Shown: positions 6,017-15,027 of the stretch, one piece after another
How positions within the stretch are numbered: position 1 is the stretch's first letter
Layout: every line of letters begins with the position of its first letter
Assembly (NCBI GenBank): GCA_002389045.1
Contig: DGNS01000013.1
Coordinates: 1-64,000 of the forward strand
Reading direction: 5' to 3'
Length of the DNA stretch: 64,000 nucleotides
Source: Thiotrichaceae bacterium UBA4486
GTDB lineage: Bacteria; Pseudomonadota; Gammaproteobacteria; Eutrophobiales; Eutrophobiaceae
Notes under the pieces: generated by a model
Databases searched by the model: none
What the model saw: only the letters and a program-made list of their open reading frames with translations
Told to the model about the DNA's origin: nothing
Made by a program: the position numbers and the translations under genes

Positions 6017-8746
6017 ATGTCAAAAGATAACGATAAATACGCCGGGCAGATCAGACTGCTCATACCCGTCAATGAACTTTCCACCCAGTCACAGGATGAA
6101 ATAATACAGAAGTCAGAGATTATCGAGCTTAAAAAAGGCAAGTTTTTATTCAAGCAGGGTGACAGGGACGATTATTCCTACTATCTGCTCAAGGGTGAGA
6201 TTGAACTGCTTGCCAATGACCAGTTACACAATACGATAACCGGCGGCTCGGATCGCGCCTGTTACGCCATGGCCCAGTTACAGCCACGGCAGTTTTCCGC
6301 ACGCAGCAAATCCCCCTGCGTCATATTCAAGGTCAATCGGAATATCCTCGACAAGTACATGGTGCTGGGCGAGAAAAAGACGGACGATGCCGGTAGCGAT
6401 AACTTTGACATCGGCAGTGGTGATATGGAGGTCAGTGATATCGAAAGCGAGGACGATATCGACTGGATGACGCGGATGCTGCAATCCGAACTCTTCGCCC
6501 GTATTCCCATGGCGAACATGCACCATGTCTTTGCCGTGCTGGAGCCGGTGGAGTATTCAGCGGGTGATACGGTTGTCAGCCAGGGCGAGGCCGGCGAGCA
6601 TTATTACATCATTGCCGAGGGTAAGTGCATTGTCAGCCGCAGGCCCAAGGAAAAAGCCGAAAGTATCAAGCTGGCGGAACTCGGCTCCGGTGACAGCTTT
6701 GGCGAAGAAGCGTTGATCATGGATTCCACCCGAAATGCCACGGTCACCATGGCGACTGACGGCATACTGATGCAACTCAGCAAGGACAATTTCAACAAGC
6801 TGATCAAGGAACCTACCCTGAATGCCGTCCGCTATGACGAGGCCCAGGATCTGATTTACAAGGGTGCCTGCTGGCTTGATGTCAGGTATCCGGGTGAGTA
6901 CTCCGAGTCGCATATCAAGGGCAGCATCAATATTCCACTCAACCTGCTGCGCATGCAGTCAGAAAAGATCGACAAGGACAGGGAGTACATAGTTTATTGT
7001 GATACCGGCGGCAGAAGTTCCACGGCTGCATTTTTGCTGATCGAACGCGGCTACAATGTCCGTTACCTGCAGGGCGGGCTGATATCCAGTCCCAACATTG
7101 CAACAGAAGCCTCCCGTGAACAGTCCACACCGGCGCAAGCCGCGGATGAGGAACCCCCGGCAGCCGTGAAAAAACCCGCGACGCCGGCGAAGTCCACGGC
7201 TGCGCCGGAATCACAACCCGCAAAAACGCAGCCTGAACCGGAACCTGAAGCAACACAGCCTGAACCACAACCTGAACAACCGCAGCCCGCGCCGAAACCG
7301 GCACAAGCCGCGGACAGCGCAGCGTCGCCCGCGGTGAAAACACCCGCGACGCAAACCGCTACGGCAAAGAGCAGCACACCTGAAGCCGAAAAACCGATCG
7401 AAGAGACCGGTGATATGGAAATAACCGATCCGAATATCAAGACTTCCTATATCGAGACTGAACTCGAGCGCACCAACATCAAGCTCAGGGATATCGAGAA
7501 AATCCGCGAGGAAGTTGCCGAGGTCGAGCGCCGGAAACAGGAACAGGCCATAAAGGAACTGGAGAAGGAACGATCGGATCTGGAACAGCAACGCAAGGAA
7601 GCTCAAAAAGAAGCCGAGAAACTGCGCCTGGAAGAGGAAAAAAGAATTGAGAAGCTGAAAAAAGATTCCGAGAAAAAGCTCTCCGAAGAAAAGAAGAAAC
7701 TCGAGGCTATCTATAATAAAAATACCAGCGAGATGGAGAAGATCAATAAACTCAAAAAAGAGCTGGAAGAAAAGGAAGCGTCGGCGAGAGCGGAACTCGA
7801 GAAGGAAAATGAAAAAGCCCGGAAAATGAAGCAGGAAGCCGAGGAGATGGCCAGGCGGGAAAAGGAAAAGCTGGAACAGGAATCCATCGAAGCCCGGCGC
7901 ATGCTGGAAGAGGCCCGGCGGATGAAAGAAGAGATCGAGGCGGCACGCAAATCAATCGAACAGGAAAGCCAGGCCAACAAGGCAGAGCAACAGAAAAAAG
8001 AAAAGGAACTGCAGGAGAAGGTCAAAATCAAGCTTGAAGCCGAGCGCCGCAAACTTGCCGAGCAGCTGGCCAAAAACAACATGGACCTGGAACAGGCACA
8101 GAAAGAGAGGGCGGTAGCCGAGGCGGCACGCAAGGCGGCGCATGAGGAGGCGCAAAAAATAATCGAGGAATACAAGCGCGAGCACGAAAAAACCAGGATG
8201 GTCGAGGAGGAAAAACTCAGGCAGGAACGTGAAAAACTCGAACGCGAGGCAAACCAGCTGAAGGAACAGATGGAGGCCATAAGGCAGGATAAACAGAAAG
8301 CGGAACAGGAAAAACTCGAAGCTCAAAAGCAGATCGCCATGCTCAAGATCAAGAGCGTACAGAGTAAGGACAAGGATGAGGAAACACGACAGACTATCAG
8401 CGAGCAAATCAGGCAGGTCGAGGCAAAGATTTCCGAAGCGGACAAACAGATAGAAGAGGTCGAGAACGCCGAGAAGCAGGCAGTCGAGGCCGTGCATATC
8501 AACCAGGCTGACCTGGAGCGTCAATCAGAGGAAGAGAAGCTATTGCAGCAACAACTCCAGGAAGACCTGCATGAATTTATCGCCGAACACGAGGAGCAAA
8601 CCCGTAAGGCAGGAGAAAAACTGTCAACCAACGATTACATGAAACGCATTAACGAAAGGGCGGAAGCCGCCAGACAGCAGGCTGCCCAGGCAACTGAAAG
8701 CCTGTTTGCCGATGTAGCGTCCATGCTGGATGATGACGACAGGTAA
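6017..8746 (+). CDS. cNMP-binding x2 / rhodanese / long coiled-coil protein
   Basis: A 909-residue cytoplasmic protein. Two cyclic-nucleotide-binding domains come first (about 13-115 and 150-262). The second has a phosphate-binding-cassette-like FGEEALIMDSTRNATV including Arg239; the first is degenerate. A rhodanese domain follows (about 272-356) with the active-site loop CDTGGRS (Cys328, Arg333). A Pro/Ala/Glu/Gln-rich linker (363-475) leads into a roughly 400-residue, highly charged coiled coil. I recognise the domains but not the whole architecture. Its paralogue lies at 11544-13670, with a Fae-like gene and a secreted protein between. Likely roles are signal-responsive scaffolding or sulfur relay; both are inference. 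Confidence 0.85.
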   Translation: MSKDNDKYAGQIRLLIPVNELSTQSQDEIIQKSEIIELKKGKFLFKQGDRDDYSYYLLKGEIELLANDQLHNTITGGSDRACYAMAQLQPRQFSARSKSPCVIFKVNRNILDKYMVLGEKKTDDAGSDNFDIGSGDMEVSDIESEDDIDWMTRMLQSELFARIPMANMHHVFAVLEPVEYSAGDTVVSQGEAGEHYYIIAEGKCIVSRRPKEKAESIKLAELGSGDSFGEEALIMDSTRNATVTMATDGILMQLSKDNFNKLIKEPTLNAVRYDEAQDLIYKGACWLDVRYPGEYSESHIKGSINIPLNLLRMQSEKIDKDREYIVYCDTGGRSSTAAFLLIERGYNVRYLQGGLISSPNIATEASREQSTPAQAADEEPPAAVKKPATPAKSTAAPESQPAKTQPEPEPEATQPEPQPEQPQPAPKPAQAADSAASPAVKTPATQTATAKSSTPEAEKPIEETGDMEITDPNIKTSYIETELERTNIKLRDIEKIREEVAEVERRKQEQAIKELEKERSDLEQQRKEAQKEAEKLRLEEEKRIEKLKKDSEKKLSEEKKKLEAIYNKNTSEMEKINKLKKELEEKEASARAELEKENEKARKMKQEAEEMARREKEKLEQESIEARRMLEEARRMKEEIEAARKSIEQESQANKAEQQKKEKELQEKVKIKLEAERRKLAEQLAKNNMDLEQAQKERAVAEAARKAAHEEAQKIIEEYKREHEKTRMVEEEKLRQEREKLEREANQLKEQMEAIRQDKQKAEQEKLEAQKQIAMLKIKSVQSKDKDEETRQTISEQIRQVEAKISEADKQIEEVENAEKQAVEAVHINQADLERQSEEEKLLQQQLQEDLHEFIAEHEEQTRKAGEKLSTNDYMKRINERAEAARQQAAQATESLFADVASMLDDDDR

Positions 8747-8846
8747 GTGTCCCGCACAATCAATATAATAAATTCCATATACACCCGGGTATCAGACTTT
8801 TGATAATCCGGAGTCAGTTTTTCAACAACCAACCGGAGCAGGTATT

Positions 8847-9395
8847 ATGAGTGAACGTATTGTCATGCGCGTGGGGGAATCCCTGGTTGCCGGCGGTCCA
8901 CCGGGAACCGCGGCGGAACCGGAAGTCGTTATCGGTGAAATGGACGGCCCTTTCGGCACCGCCTTTGCCAACCAACTGGCGGCCCAGACCAAGGGCCATT
9001 CGAAGGTGCTGGCTATCCTGAATACGGACATCATGGTCAGGCCGGCCACCTTGATGGTGAGCAAGGTTACCGTGAACAAGGAAAGATATACGAATATTCT
9101 CATGGGCACGGTGCAGGCCGCTATCGCCAATGGTGTGCTGGACAGTGTTCGCAGTAATGTGATTCCCAGGGACAAGGTCAATGATCTCGGTATTATTGTT
9201 TCAGTCTGGTTGAATCCCGTTGTTGCCAAAACCGATGATCTGGATCACCGGATTTTGTTCGATATTCATCGCAAGGCCACCGCACAGGCGATAGAAAAAG
9301 CCATGCGCAATGAACCATCGATAGACTGGTTACTGGAAAACCAGGACTCCATAACACATAAATACTTTCAGATGGGTCTGGATGGAAAAATCTAG
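8847..9395 (+). CDS. Formaldehyde-activating enzyme (Fae) homologue
   Basis: A 182-residue protein. It aligns with Fae through GESLVAGG, the PFGTAFANQL segment, RPATLMVSKVTVN (Fae: KPNTLMFNKVTIN), a helix containing VQAAIANGVLDSV, and the closing ITHKYF. True Fae condenses formaldehyde with tetrahydromethanopterin. Here the residue aligned with the catalytic His of Fae (His17 in methanogen numbering) is Glu24, so classical activity is doubtful. No other tetrahydromethanopterin-pathway gene is in the window. It starts 100 bp after the cNMP-rhodanese gene and overlaps the next gene by 14 bp, so it is probably in an operon with them. Confidence 0.82.
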   Translation: MSERIVMRVGESLVAGGPPGTAAEPEVVIGEMDGPFGTAFANQLAAQTKGHSKVLAILNTDIMVRPATLMVSKVTVNKERYTNILMGTVQAAIANGVLDSVRSNVIPRDKVNDLGIIVSVWLNPVVAKTDDLDHRILFDIHRKATAQAIEKAMRNEPSIDWLLENQDSITHKYFQMGLDGKI

Positions 9396-10683
9396 ATTTA
9401 TGAGAATGGACCTGAGCAGAACCGCATCTCCCGCTTGCGGATTGAAAGCCTGCCGTTCATTGATGCTTGCGGTTTTTTTTCTTGCGGCCCCGGTGTTTGC
9501 CGGTTTTACGGACAGTCCGGAACTGAAACAGCTGTCGGAGATCCTGCCCGGCGATTATCACCGATCCGGCTATTACCGTATCAATGATGTATCGGTCAAT
9601 AACGATAATTATCTGTTTACCATCGAATCTGATTACGGCAATTTCCGCATTGAATCTGTTTGTCTGACCCTGAAGTACCTGAAGGAAACGGAAACCGTCA
9701 GCCAGGTCCTAAACCAGATCTCCGACAGTGTGGATCCGGCCCGGGTGGATTTGAAAAGCCAGTTACGGATCCGTGCTGAATCGGCCATTGATATACTGGC
9801 ATCTCCGTTGGGTACCGCGGGCAATCTCGCCGGTCAGCTGGCCAGAAACCTGGGTGATACCCTTGCCGGCAATTCACCCTATATCATCTACGGGGACAGC
9901 GATGAGTACATCAATACGGAGGATCCCAATCTCGGCATACACAAGCGTAATATTGCCCATCAACTGGGCCTGGATGTATACAGTTCCAACGCGGTTGTAC
10001 AGCATCTGTTGAGCCAGCTTGCCGGGGAACGATCCGCCGGAAATATCTCGTCCGGTTCGGTATTGATCAATATTGATAACAGTTATGAAAGAAAAGTGGC
10101 TGATGGCCGTCTTGACAGGGAAATAAATTCAGTCATAAGAATCCATACGCGTGAGGATCTGTACAGTTACAATGAAAGTCTGCTTGACAGTATCGGTTTG
10201 CCGGAAGATATAGCCAGGGAATTCCTCGCACATCCGGCCTATTCGCCCTCATTGCAGACTACCATTATCAAGTATATGGATTATCTGTATGCGATCGATA
10301 ATTACAGGGACTATCTTGCCCTGTCGTTACTGGCTACCGATGAAGTCACTGCTCATGCCTTCGCCAGGATTCTGAAAATGATCGCCTGGTATTCGGATAA
10401 CATTGAAGCCATCAGCCGTATCAAGGTGATCGGCAAAACAGTAAGTGGCCTCACGGAAAATAACGAACAGGTTATATTTTATCCGGATGATCTGTTTTAT
10501 ATTGATGAGTCGAGGCAGCAATTGCTGGAACTGATCAATGAGAGAGCCAGGGTCAACGGCTACAAAAAAGTCATACTTGTCTCATACGGGACATTATCAC
10601 AAATGTCCAGGACCCGGATGCTGGAATCAAATATCGACTACATGGAGGAGTTTCTTTTCAAACGGGGCAGCTTGCGAAATTGA
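9382..10683 (+). CDS. Secreted protein of unknown function, Fae-linked
   Basis: A product of up to 433 residues with a signal peptide (hydrophobic SLMLAVFFLAAPVFA, probable cleavage before GFTD). The mature part has no domain I recognise; it is mixed alpha/beta, with repeated Asp/Asn/Ser-rich segments and no Cys pattern apart from one Cys after the signal. ATG 9382 overlaps the end of the Fae-like gene by 14 bp; ATG 9400, just after that stop, is an equally good start and gives a tighter signal peptide. The overlap argues for translational coupling. Function unknown. Confidence 0.7.
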   Translation: MEKSRFMRMDLSRTASPACGLKACRSLMLAVFFLAAPVFAGFTDSPELKQLSEILPGDYHRSGYYRINDVSVNNDNYLFTIESDYGNFRIESVCLTLKYLKETETVSQVLNQISDSVDPARVDLKSQLRIRAESAIDILASPLGTAGNLAGQLARNLGDTLAGNSPYIIYGDSDEYINTEDPNLGIHKRNIAHQLGLDVYSSNAVVQHLLSQLAGERSAGNISSGSVLINIDNSYERKVADGRLDREINSVIRIHTREDLYSYNESLLDSIGLPEDIAREFLAHPAYSPSLQTTIIKYMDYLYAIDNYRDYLALSLLATDEVTAHAFARILKMIAWYSDNIEAISRIKVIGKTVSGLTENNEQVIFYPDDLFYIDESRQQLLELINERARVNGYKKVILVSYGTLSQMSRTRMLESNIDYMEEFLFKRGSLRN

Positions 10684-10716
10684 CCCGGCAGTGGCCTGCG
10701 CTGTCCGCGACATCAC

Positions 10717-10740
10717 CCCCTCCTGCTGATCAGGGGAGGA
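10717..10740. terminator. Imperfect hairpin between convergent genes
   Basis: CCTCCTG at about 10719-10725 can pair with CAGGGGAGG at 10731-10739, with a two-base bulge and loop CTGAT. There is no T-tract. Its position between convergent stops suggests a weak terminator. Confidence 0.35.
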
Positions 10741-11031
10741 TTACTCGTGAAAAATGTTCAACTGGCGGCTACCGTCAAGGCCATGTTTCTTGATTTTATT
10801 GATGACATCCAGCAATCTTTTAATGCTCTTGATGTGAGCCTTGTAAACAGTCGCGATACTGATATCCAGGGTGGTCCCGGCACTACCCAGTAATTTCAGT
10901 TTCTTGTTGTAATATTCCAGATCCTTGAGTAGATCTTCCTCGGTTTCTTCAAGAATCTGTTCATACCTGAACGTGTCCCAGAGTAAATCCTGGTTGTTCC
11001 CGGACGGTTTAATCAGGTCGTTGATATCCAT
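10741..11031 (-). CDS. Small hypothetical helical protein
   Basis: A 96-residue acidic protein, mostly helical by inspection, with a heptad-like stretch in EETEEDLLKDLEYYNKKLKL. I do not recognise a family. ATG 11031 was chosen because GGAG lies about 10 bp upstream; an upstream in-frame start at 11079 would add 16 residues without a good ribosome site. It sits on the opposite strand between the two cNMP-rhodanese genes and may or may not belong to that cluster. Confidence 0.55.
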   Translation of the reverse strand: MDINDLIKPSGNNQDLLWDTFRYEQILEETEEDLLKDLEYYNKKLKLLGSAGTTLDISIATVYKAHIKSIKRLLDVINKIKKHGLDGSRQLNIFHE

Positions 11032-11362
11032 CGTTTCATTCTCCAACTGAAAGTAAAAGTACTGCTGAATCCTAATCAAGTACTGTGCCAGCCCCGGCCC
11101 CGGTCAAGTCGAAAACCGATAATTTATTGAATGTCATGGATAAATACAGGATAAACAGACAGTTATGTTTTGACTTCAGCCGGTTTTGGTTTTGCGTGTA
11201 ACTACCAGAACGATGTCAGTGACAGCAAGGATAACGAAGTCATGTCTGTGAATGGCGACAGGTCGGGCAGTTTCGCCTTCAGGGTGTCAGCACTGACCCG
11301 GTGTACCGATTCACTGCGCCCTGGTTCGATCCTGCATCAGCTTGAGCGGTTATGAATCAAAG

Positions 11363-11403
11363 TGTGAGTGCAATCACACTATGCGTGTGTGATTACAATC
11401 ACA
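11363..11403 (+). promoter_or_regulatory. Two tandem CRP-type operator sites
   Basis: TGTGAGTGCAATCACA at 11363-11378 and TGTGATTACAATCACA at 11388-11403 both match TGTGA-N6-TCACA exactly. Their centres are 25 bp apart. They lie about 140-180 bp upstream of the start of the second cNMP-rhodanese gene, in an otherwise empty 512 bp intergenic stretch (11032-11543). Binding by a CRP-family regulator is inferred from the motif. The small gene to the left (start 11031) is about 330 bp away and is less likely to be the target. Confidence 0.75.
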
Positions 11404-11543
11404 AATCCCGCCGATGCTTCTGAAAACACTTGTCTATATCCTGATAATCATGCGCATCACCGGGGATAAGTTACCGGATCATGACCTGTTAACAATGGAA
11501 ATTAATGAATTCCCGCAATCCATGAAAGATCAATAAGGGTAAT

Positions 11544-13670
11544 ATGAAGAAATTCGACTTCTCATTGTTTGATGACCTGGTCCCTGTCAAGCATCTTTCG
11601 ACCGATGACAGGGGACAGTTGCTTGAATACCTCGAGCTTGTTACCTACAGCAGTGGCTCCATAATATTCAACCAGGGTGACGATGATAATATGACCTGTT
11701 ATCTGTGCAGTGGTGAGGTTGAACTCGCTGCCGGTGACGGCACCCGGATACGGATCACATCAGTGTCCGCTGAAGCAAAATATCCTCTCGCCCATGTACA
11801 CCCGCGTCAATACACGGCCAGGACAATGACGGAGTCCTCCATCCTGATCATCAACAAGTCCAGGCTGGACAGGTTGATAGCCGATAACGGCATTGATACG
11901 GGCGGCGATAATCATGGCGTATTGGTTTCCGAACCGGGCGCTGCCATTGACACCGACTGGATGTCATATTTACTCGCCTCTGATTTGTTCAGCAGGGTTT
12001 CCGCCGCCAGTATCCAGAATATTTTTTCCATGATCGAAGCCGAAGAGGTCAGGGCCGGATATGAAATCATTCATCAGGGAGAGCCCGGAGATTATTTTTA
12101 TATTATCAAACAAGGCGAGTGTGAAGTATTCAGACAACCTTCTGTACATGCCCGTTCGATAACCATCTCCCGATTACGTCCCGGAGAAACATTTGGTGAA
12201 GAAGCACTGATCACCGGGGAACCGTGCGGTGTCAGTGTCCTTATGTCTGCTGATGGAGAACTGCTGAAACTGCACCGATCCGATTTTGAAAAGTACCTGA
12301 TGAGCGAAGTGGTGCGTGGTGTGGAATTACGGCAATTGCATGAAGAGGATCTCAAGGATGTGGTTTTCCTGGATGTTCGTTATCCGGATGAACCCGCGAT
12401 CGAGTCGATACATGAATCGATAAACATACCGTTGAACATACTGCGCATCGAGGCCGGAAAACTGGACAGAAATCGCCGTTATGTTGTTATCTGCAGCAAC
12501 GGGATCATGAGCAAGGTTGCCGTGTTTCTGCTTGCACAGAATGGTATAGAGGCAAGATACCTGGTTGACGGACTGGTTGCCGGTGCCGGTTACCAGGGTG
12601 AGGATGCGCTGTTCCGTGCTCTGGCCCCGGGGCTGCCGGCGTCTTCATCGGCAAGCAACGGGCCTGTCAATGACAGCCTGGATCAGGGCCGGCATCTTGT
12701 GCAGGCCCAGGGAGAATTGATCAATGCCCTGAGAGATGAACTCGAGGATTTGAGAAACAGGCTGGATAAGAGTCTTTCCGACAGGCATACGGCCGAGGCG
12801 GCGGTCAGGGCCGCTGAACTTCAGGCCAGGAAGACCATCAGCAAGGAATACCGGAAAATACGCGAGACCATGCACAAGGCCGTGACGATTTACGAGGATA
12901 TACGCGTCGTCAAGGAAAAGCTCCTGGAAGACAGGATCGCCCTGAAAAATCTGATAGAAAACCAGAAACGGCGCCAGGAAGAACTGGTAAACAGCATTGA
13001 GGAGCAGGCGCGCAGCAAGGTTTCCAGTGAATTGAAAAAGATCGAGGATTTTTACACTGTCAAGGAAAAGCAGATACGGCAACTGCAGAAACTGAAAGCT
13101 ATTGCTGAAAAACATCTGCAATTGAACCGACGGCGGGACGCGGTATTAAATAGCGGCATGACCGGCAACAGGACGCTGAATGCCAGGCTGCAAATCCTTG
13201 AAGACAGTACCTATCGTGACCGCATCCGTTCCCTGCACAGGCAGGAAACGGAAGACCTGGTTACCGGACTCAGGCAAGCCGGTGAACTGCCCGGTATCAC
13301 CGCTGCCCCGTCTGCGGATGACACCCGCAGACAGGTGGATATTGACAGCATCAATCGTAAATTGATGGAAGAACAGTCCGTGCAAAATGATGTGGATTCC
13401 GTGGATGCAGCGGCCATCGCCGCCAGCGATGCTTCCGGATCCGGAACAACAAGCAGCGATATCAGGAACTGGGTCGAGGAACAACATAACCTGGAAAACT
13501 CACAGGAACAGCTGCGCAAGTTGAGGGAAAAGCGGGAAATCATCCGGCGTATCTATGAACACGTATCAAGAAAAAAACTGCAGGCGAAGGTTCGCAACCG
13601 GGCACTGATTACGGAAATAAATTCCGCCCTGAAGAACCATACCGAAACGGATGACAAGGAATCATCCTGA
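11544..13670 (+). CDS. cNMP-binding x2 / rhodanese / coiled-coil protein, paralogue
   Basis: A 708-residue paralogue of the protein at 6017. It has cNMP-like domains at about 10-115 and 145-255, a rhodanese domain at about 265-345, a coiled coil at about 378-500, and further helical segments to the end. Its key residues have drifted: the phosphate-cassette Arg is Cys228 and the rhodanese loop is CSNGIMS, keeping Cys317 but with Met322 where the other has Arg. A GGTAATATG context supports ATG 11544. Tandem CRP-type sites lie upstream. It could be a regulatory or structural partner of the first; this is inference. Confidence 0.83.
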   Translation: MKKFDFSLFDDLVPVKHLSTDDRGQLLEYLELVTYSSGSIIFNQGDDDNMTCYLCSGEVELAAGDGTRIRITSVSAEAKYPLAHVHPRQYTARTMTESSILIINKSRLDRLIADNGIDTGGDNHGVLVSEPGAAIDTDWMSYLLASDLFSRVSAASIQNIFSMIEAEEVRAGYEIIHQGEPGDYFYIIKQGECEVFRQPSVHARSITISRLRPGETFGEEALITGEPCGVSVLMSADGELLKLHRSDFEKYLMSEVVRGVELRQLHEEDLKDVVFLDVRYPDEPAIESIHESINIPLNILRIEAGKLDRNRRYVVICSNGIMSKVAVFLLAQNGIEARYLVDGLVAGAGYQGEDALFRALAPGLPASSSASNGPVNDSLDQGRHLVQAQGELINALRDELEDLRNRLDKSLSDRHTAEAAVRAAELQARKTISKEYRKIRETMHKAVTIYEDIRVVKEKLLEDRIALKNLIENQKRRQEELVNSIEEQARSKVSSELKKIEDFYTVKEKQIRQLQKLKAIAEKHLQLNRRRDAVLNSGMTGNRTLNARLQILEDSTYRDRIRSLHRQETEDLVTGLRQAGELPGITAAPSADDTRRQVDIDSINRKLMEEQSVQNDVDSVDAAAIAASDASGSGTTSSDIRNWVEEQHNLENSQEQLRKLREKREIIRRIYEHVSRKKLQAKVRNRALITEINSALKNHTETDDKESS

Positions 13671-13710
13671 ATGGACAGGGTACCCGCGCCCCGTTTTCCT
13701 GCTGGATTGA

Positions 13711-14193
13711 TCAGTCCCTGAAGTTGGTAAACTGCAATGGCACCGGGTAATCCGTCTTTTTCAACAGACTGATGACTTCCTGAAGGTCGTCACGCTTTTT
13801 GCCGCTCACACGTACCTGCTCACCCTGGATCTGCGCCTGCACCTTGAGTTTGCTGTCCTTGATGTGCTTGACGATTTTTTTTGCCAGCTCGGTTTCAATG
13901 CCGTGACGTACCTTGACCGGCATCCGGGCTTCGTTGATTGTCTCGACAATATTGCCGTAATCCAGGCAGGCGGAATCGATCCCCCGCTTTGATACCTTGT
14001 TGATAAGGATGTCCACGATCTGCCTGATCTGGAATTCCGTCGGGGCATGGATGACCAGTTCAAAATCATTCTGTTCGACCCTGGAATCGGTACCCTTGAA
14101 GTCAAAGCGGTTGTTGATTTCACGATTGCACTGGTCAATGGCATTGGCCAGTTCATGTTTGTCGACTTCGGAGACAACATCAAAGGTTGGCAT
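13711..14193 (-). CDS. yajQ: YajQ family nucleotide-binding protein
   Basis: A 160-residue protein matching YajQ along its length: MPTFDVVSEVDKHELANAID at the start, the NNRFDFKGTDS motif, KRGIDSACLDYG in the middle and a KKTDYPVPLQFTNFRD ending. The family has a double ferredoxin-like fold; a Xanthomonas member is a cyclic-di-GMP effector, and others bind nucleotides or RNA. It begins at the stop of the upstream DUF3301 gene (1 bp overlap), so the two are co-translated. Ligand for this copy is unknown. Confidence 0.94.
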   Translation of the reverse strand: MPTFDVVSEVDKHELANAIDQCNREINNRFDFKGTDSRVEQNDFELVIHAPTEFQIRQIVDILINKVSKRGIDSACLDYGNIVETINEARMPVKVRHGIETELAKKIVKHIKDSKLKVQAQIQGEQVRVSGKKRDDLQEVISLLKKTDYPVPLQFTNFRD

Positions 14194-14573
14194 CAGGCTT
14201 CTCCAATCATTTTTTCAGGTTCGATATCCGGTGGTGAATTCTCTCCCGGACGCCGGCGGTCATGGATAATGATGTTGCCTTCGGGATGGAAAATGATCAC
14301 CTGGATAATGCGCTGGTTTCTGACAAAAGCCGACGCCCGGTAACGGTCCATGCCGTCATAACTGATCTCGAAATGGTATTCGAATACGGGATTTGCGATA
14401 TCCGGGAAGGATGCGGACAGGTGCAGCTGTTTCAGGGAAAGTGTCTGATCCAGTAACTGCATGCCGTTTTGCTTGCAGATTATACGTGCTCTCGATGTGA
14501 CCTGCTCACGCATCCTGGAGAAGTAATACCAGAGGGCAACAACGATAACCAGCAGGACAAGAAGTGTTTTCAT
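14193..14573 (-). CDS. DUF3301 single-pass membrane protein
   Basis: A 126-residue protein with one N-terminal membrane helix (residues 3-17, LLVLLVIVVALWYYF) and a cytoplasmic or periplasmic beta-rich domain. It shows the DUF3301 pattern: a Cys followed by QNGMQLLDQTLSLKQLHL, then FEYHFEISYDGMDRYRA. The role of the family is unknown. It is translationally linked to yajQ. Confidence 0.8.
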   Translation of the reverse strand: MKTLLVLLVIVVALWYYFSRMREQVTSRARIICKQNGMQLLDQTLSLKQLHLSASFPDIANPVFEYHFEISYDGMDRYRASAFVRNQRIIQVIIFHPEGNIIIHDRRRPGENSPPDIEPEKMIGEA

Positions 14574-14608
14574 AATGAATCCGGTTCGGGTATATCCGTC
14601 GCGAACGG

Positions 14609-15025
14609 CTATTTGGCGTGTGCTTGCGGCGCTGAAATCTTTTCCAGTGCTCTTAACACGTCACGAATACTGATCTGGCCCGCCAGCCGGTTACCGTCAA
14701 TCACGGGATAGCGGCGAAAAGGCTTGTCGACAAATAGTCTGGCCAGTTCGAGGATACTCATGTCACCATCAACCGTGTGGACATCCCTGTTCATATAATC
14801 CGCGACCACACCGGCCTGCTCACCGTGATAACAGGTTTCCAGTGCGACACGCACACAGTCACGTTCCGACAGGATCCCCACCAGGTTACCGTGCTCATCC
14901 AGCACGGGTGCACCGGAAATGCGTTTTTCAACCAGAAGGTTGACGGCAACCATCACATCCATCTCCGGAGTAAAGGTGATCAGGTTGGCAGCCATGTAAT
15001 CTTTTACCTTGATGGATCGAAGCAT
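14609..15025 (-). CDS. CBS-domain pair protein
   Basis: A 138-residue protein consisting of two CBS motifs (about 10-65 and 75-130), with ISGAPVLDEHGNLVGILSERD and FRRYPVIDGNRLAGQISIRD at their ends. CBS pairs (Bateman modules) bind adenosyl ligands such as AMP, ATP or SAM and act as sensors. ATG 15025 was chosen because AAGGAGG precedes it at good spacing; a longer reading to 15079 lacks one. It ends the NQR operon, 2 bp after nqrM, suggesting but not proving a role in regulating that complex. Confidence 0.87.
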   Translation of the reverse strand: MLRSIKVKDYMAANLITFTPEMDVMVAVNLLVEKRISGAPVLDEHGNLVGILSERDCVRVALETCYHGEQAGVVADYMNRDVHTVDGDMSILELARLFVDKPFRRYPVIDGNRLAGQISIRDVLRALEKISAPQAHAK

Positions 15026-15027
15026 GC

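Noticed and set aside
7711..8524. Two long minus-strand frames under the coiled-coil gene
   Set aside because: They are Ser/Cys/Phe/Leu-rich mirror images of the charged, Glu/Lys/Arg coiled coil, as expected of a shadow frame.
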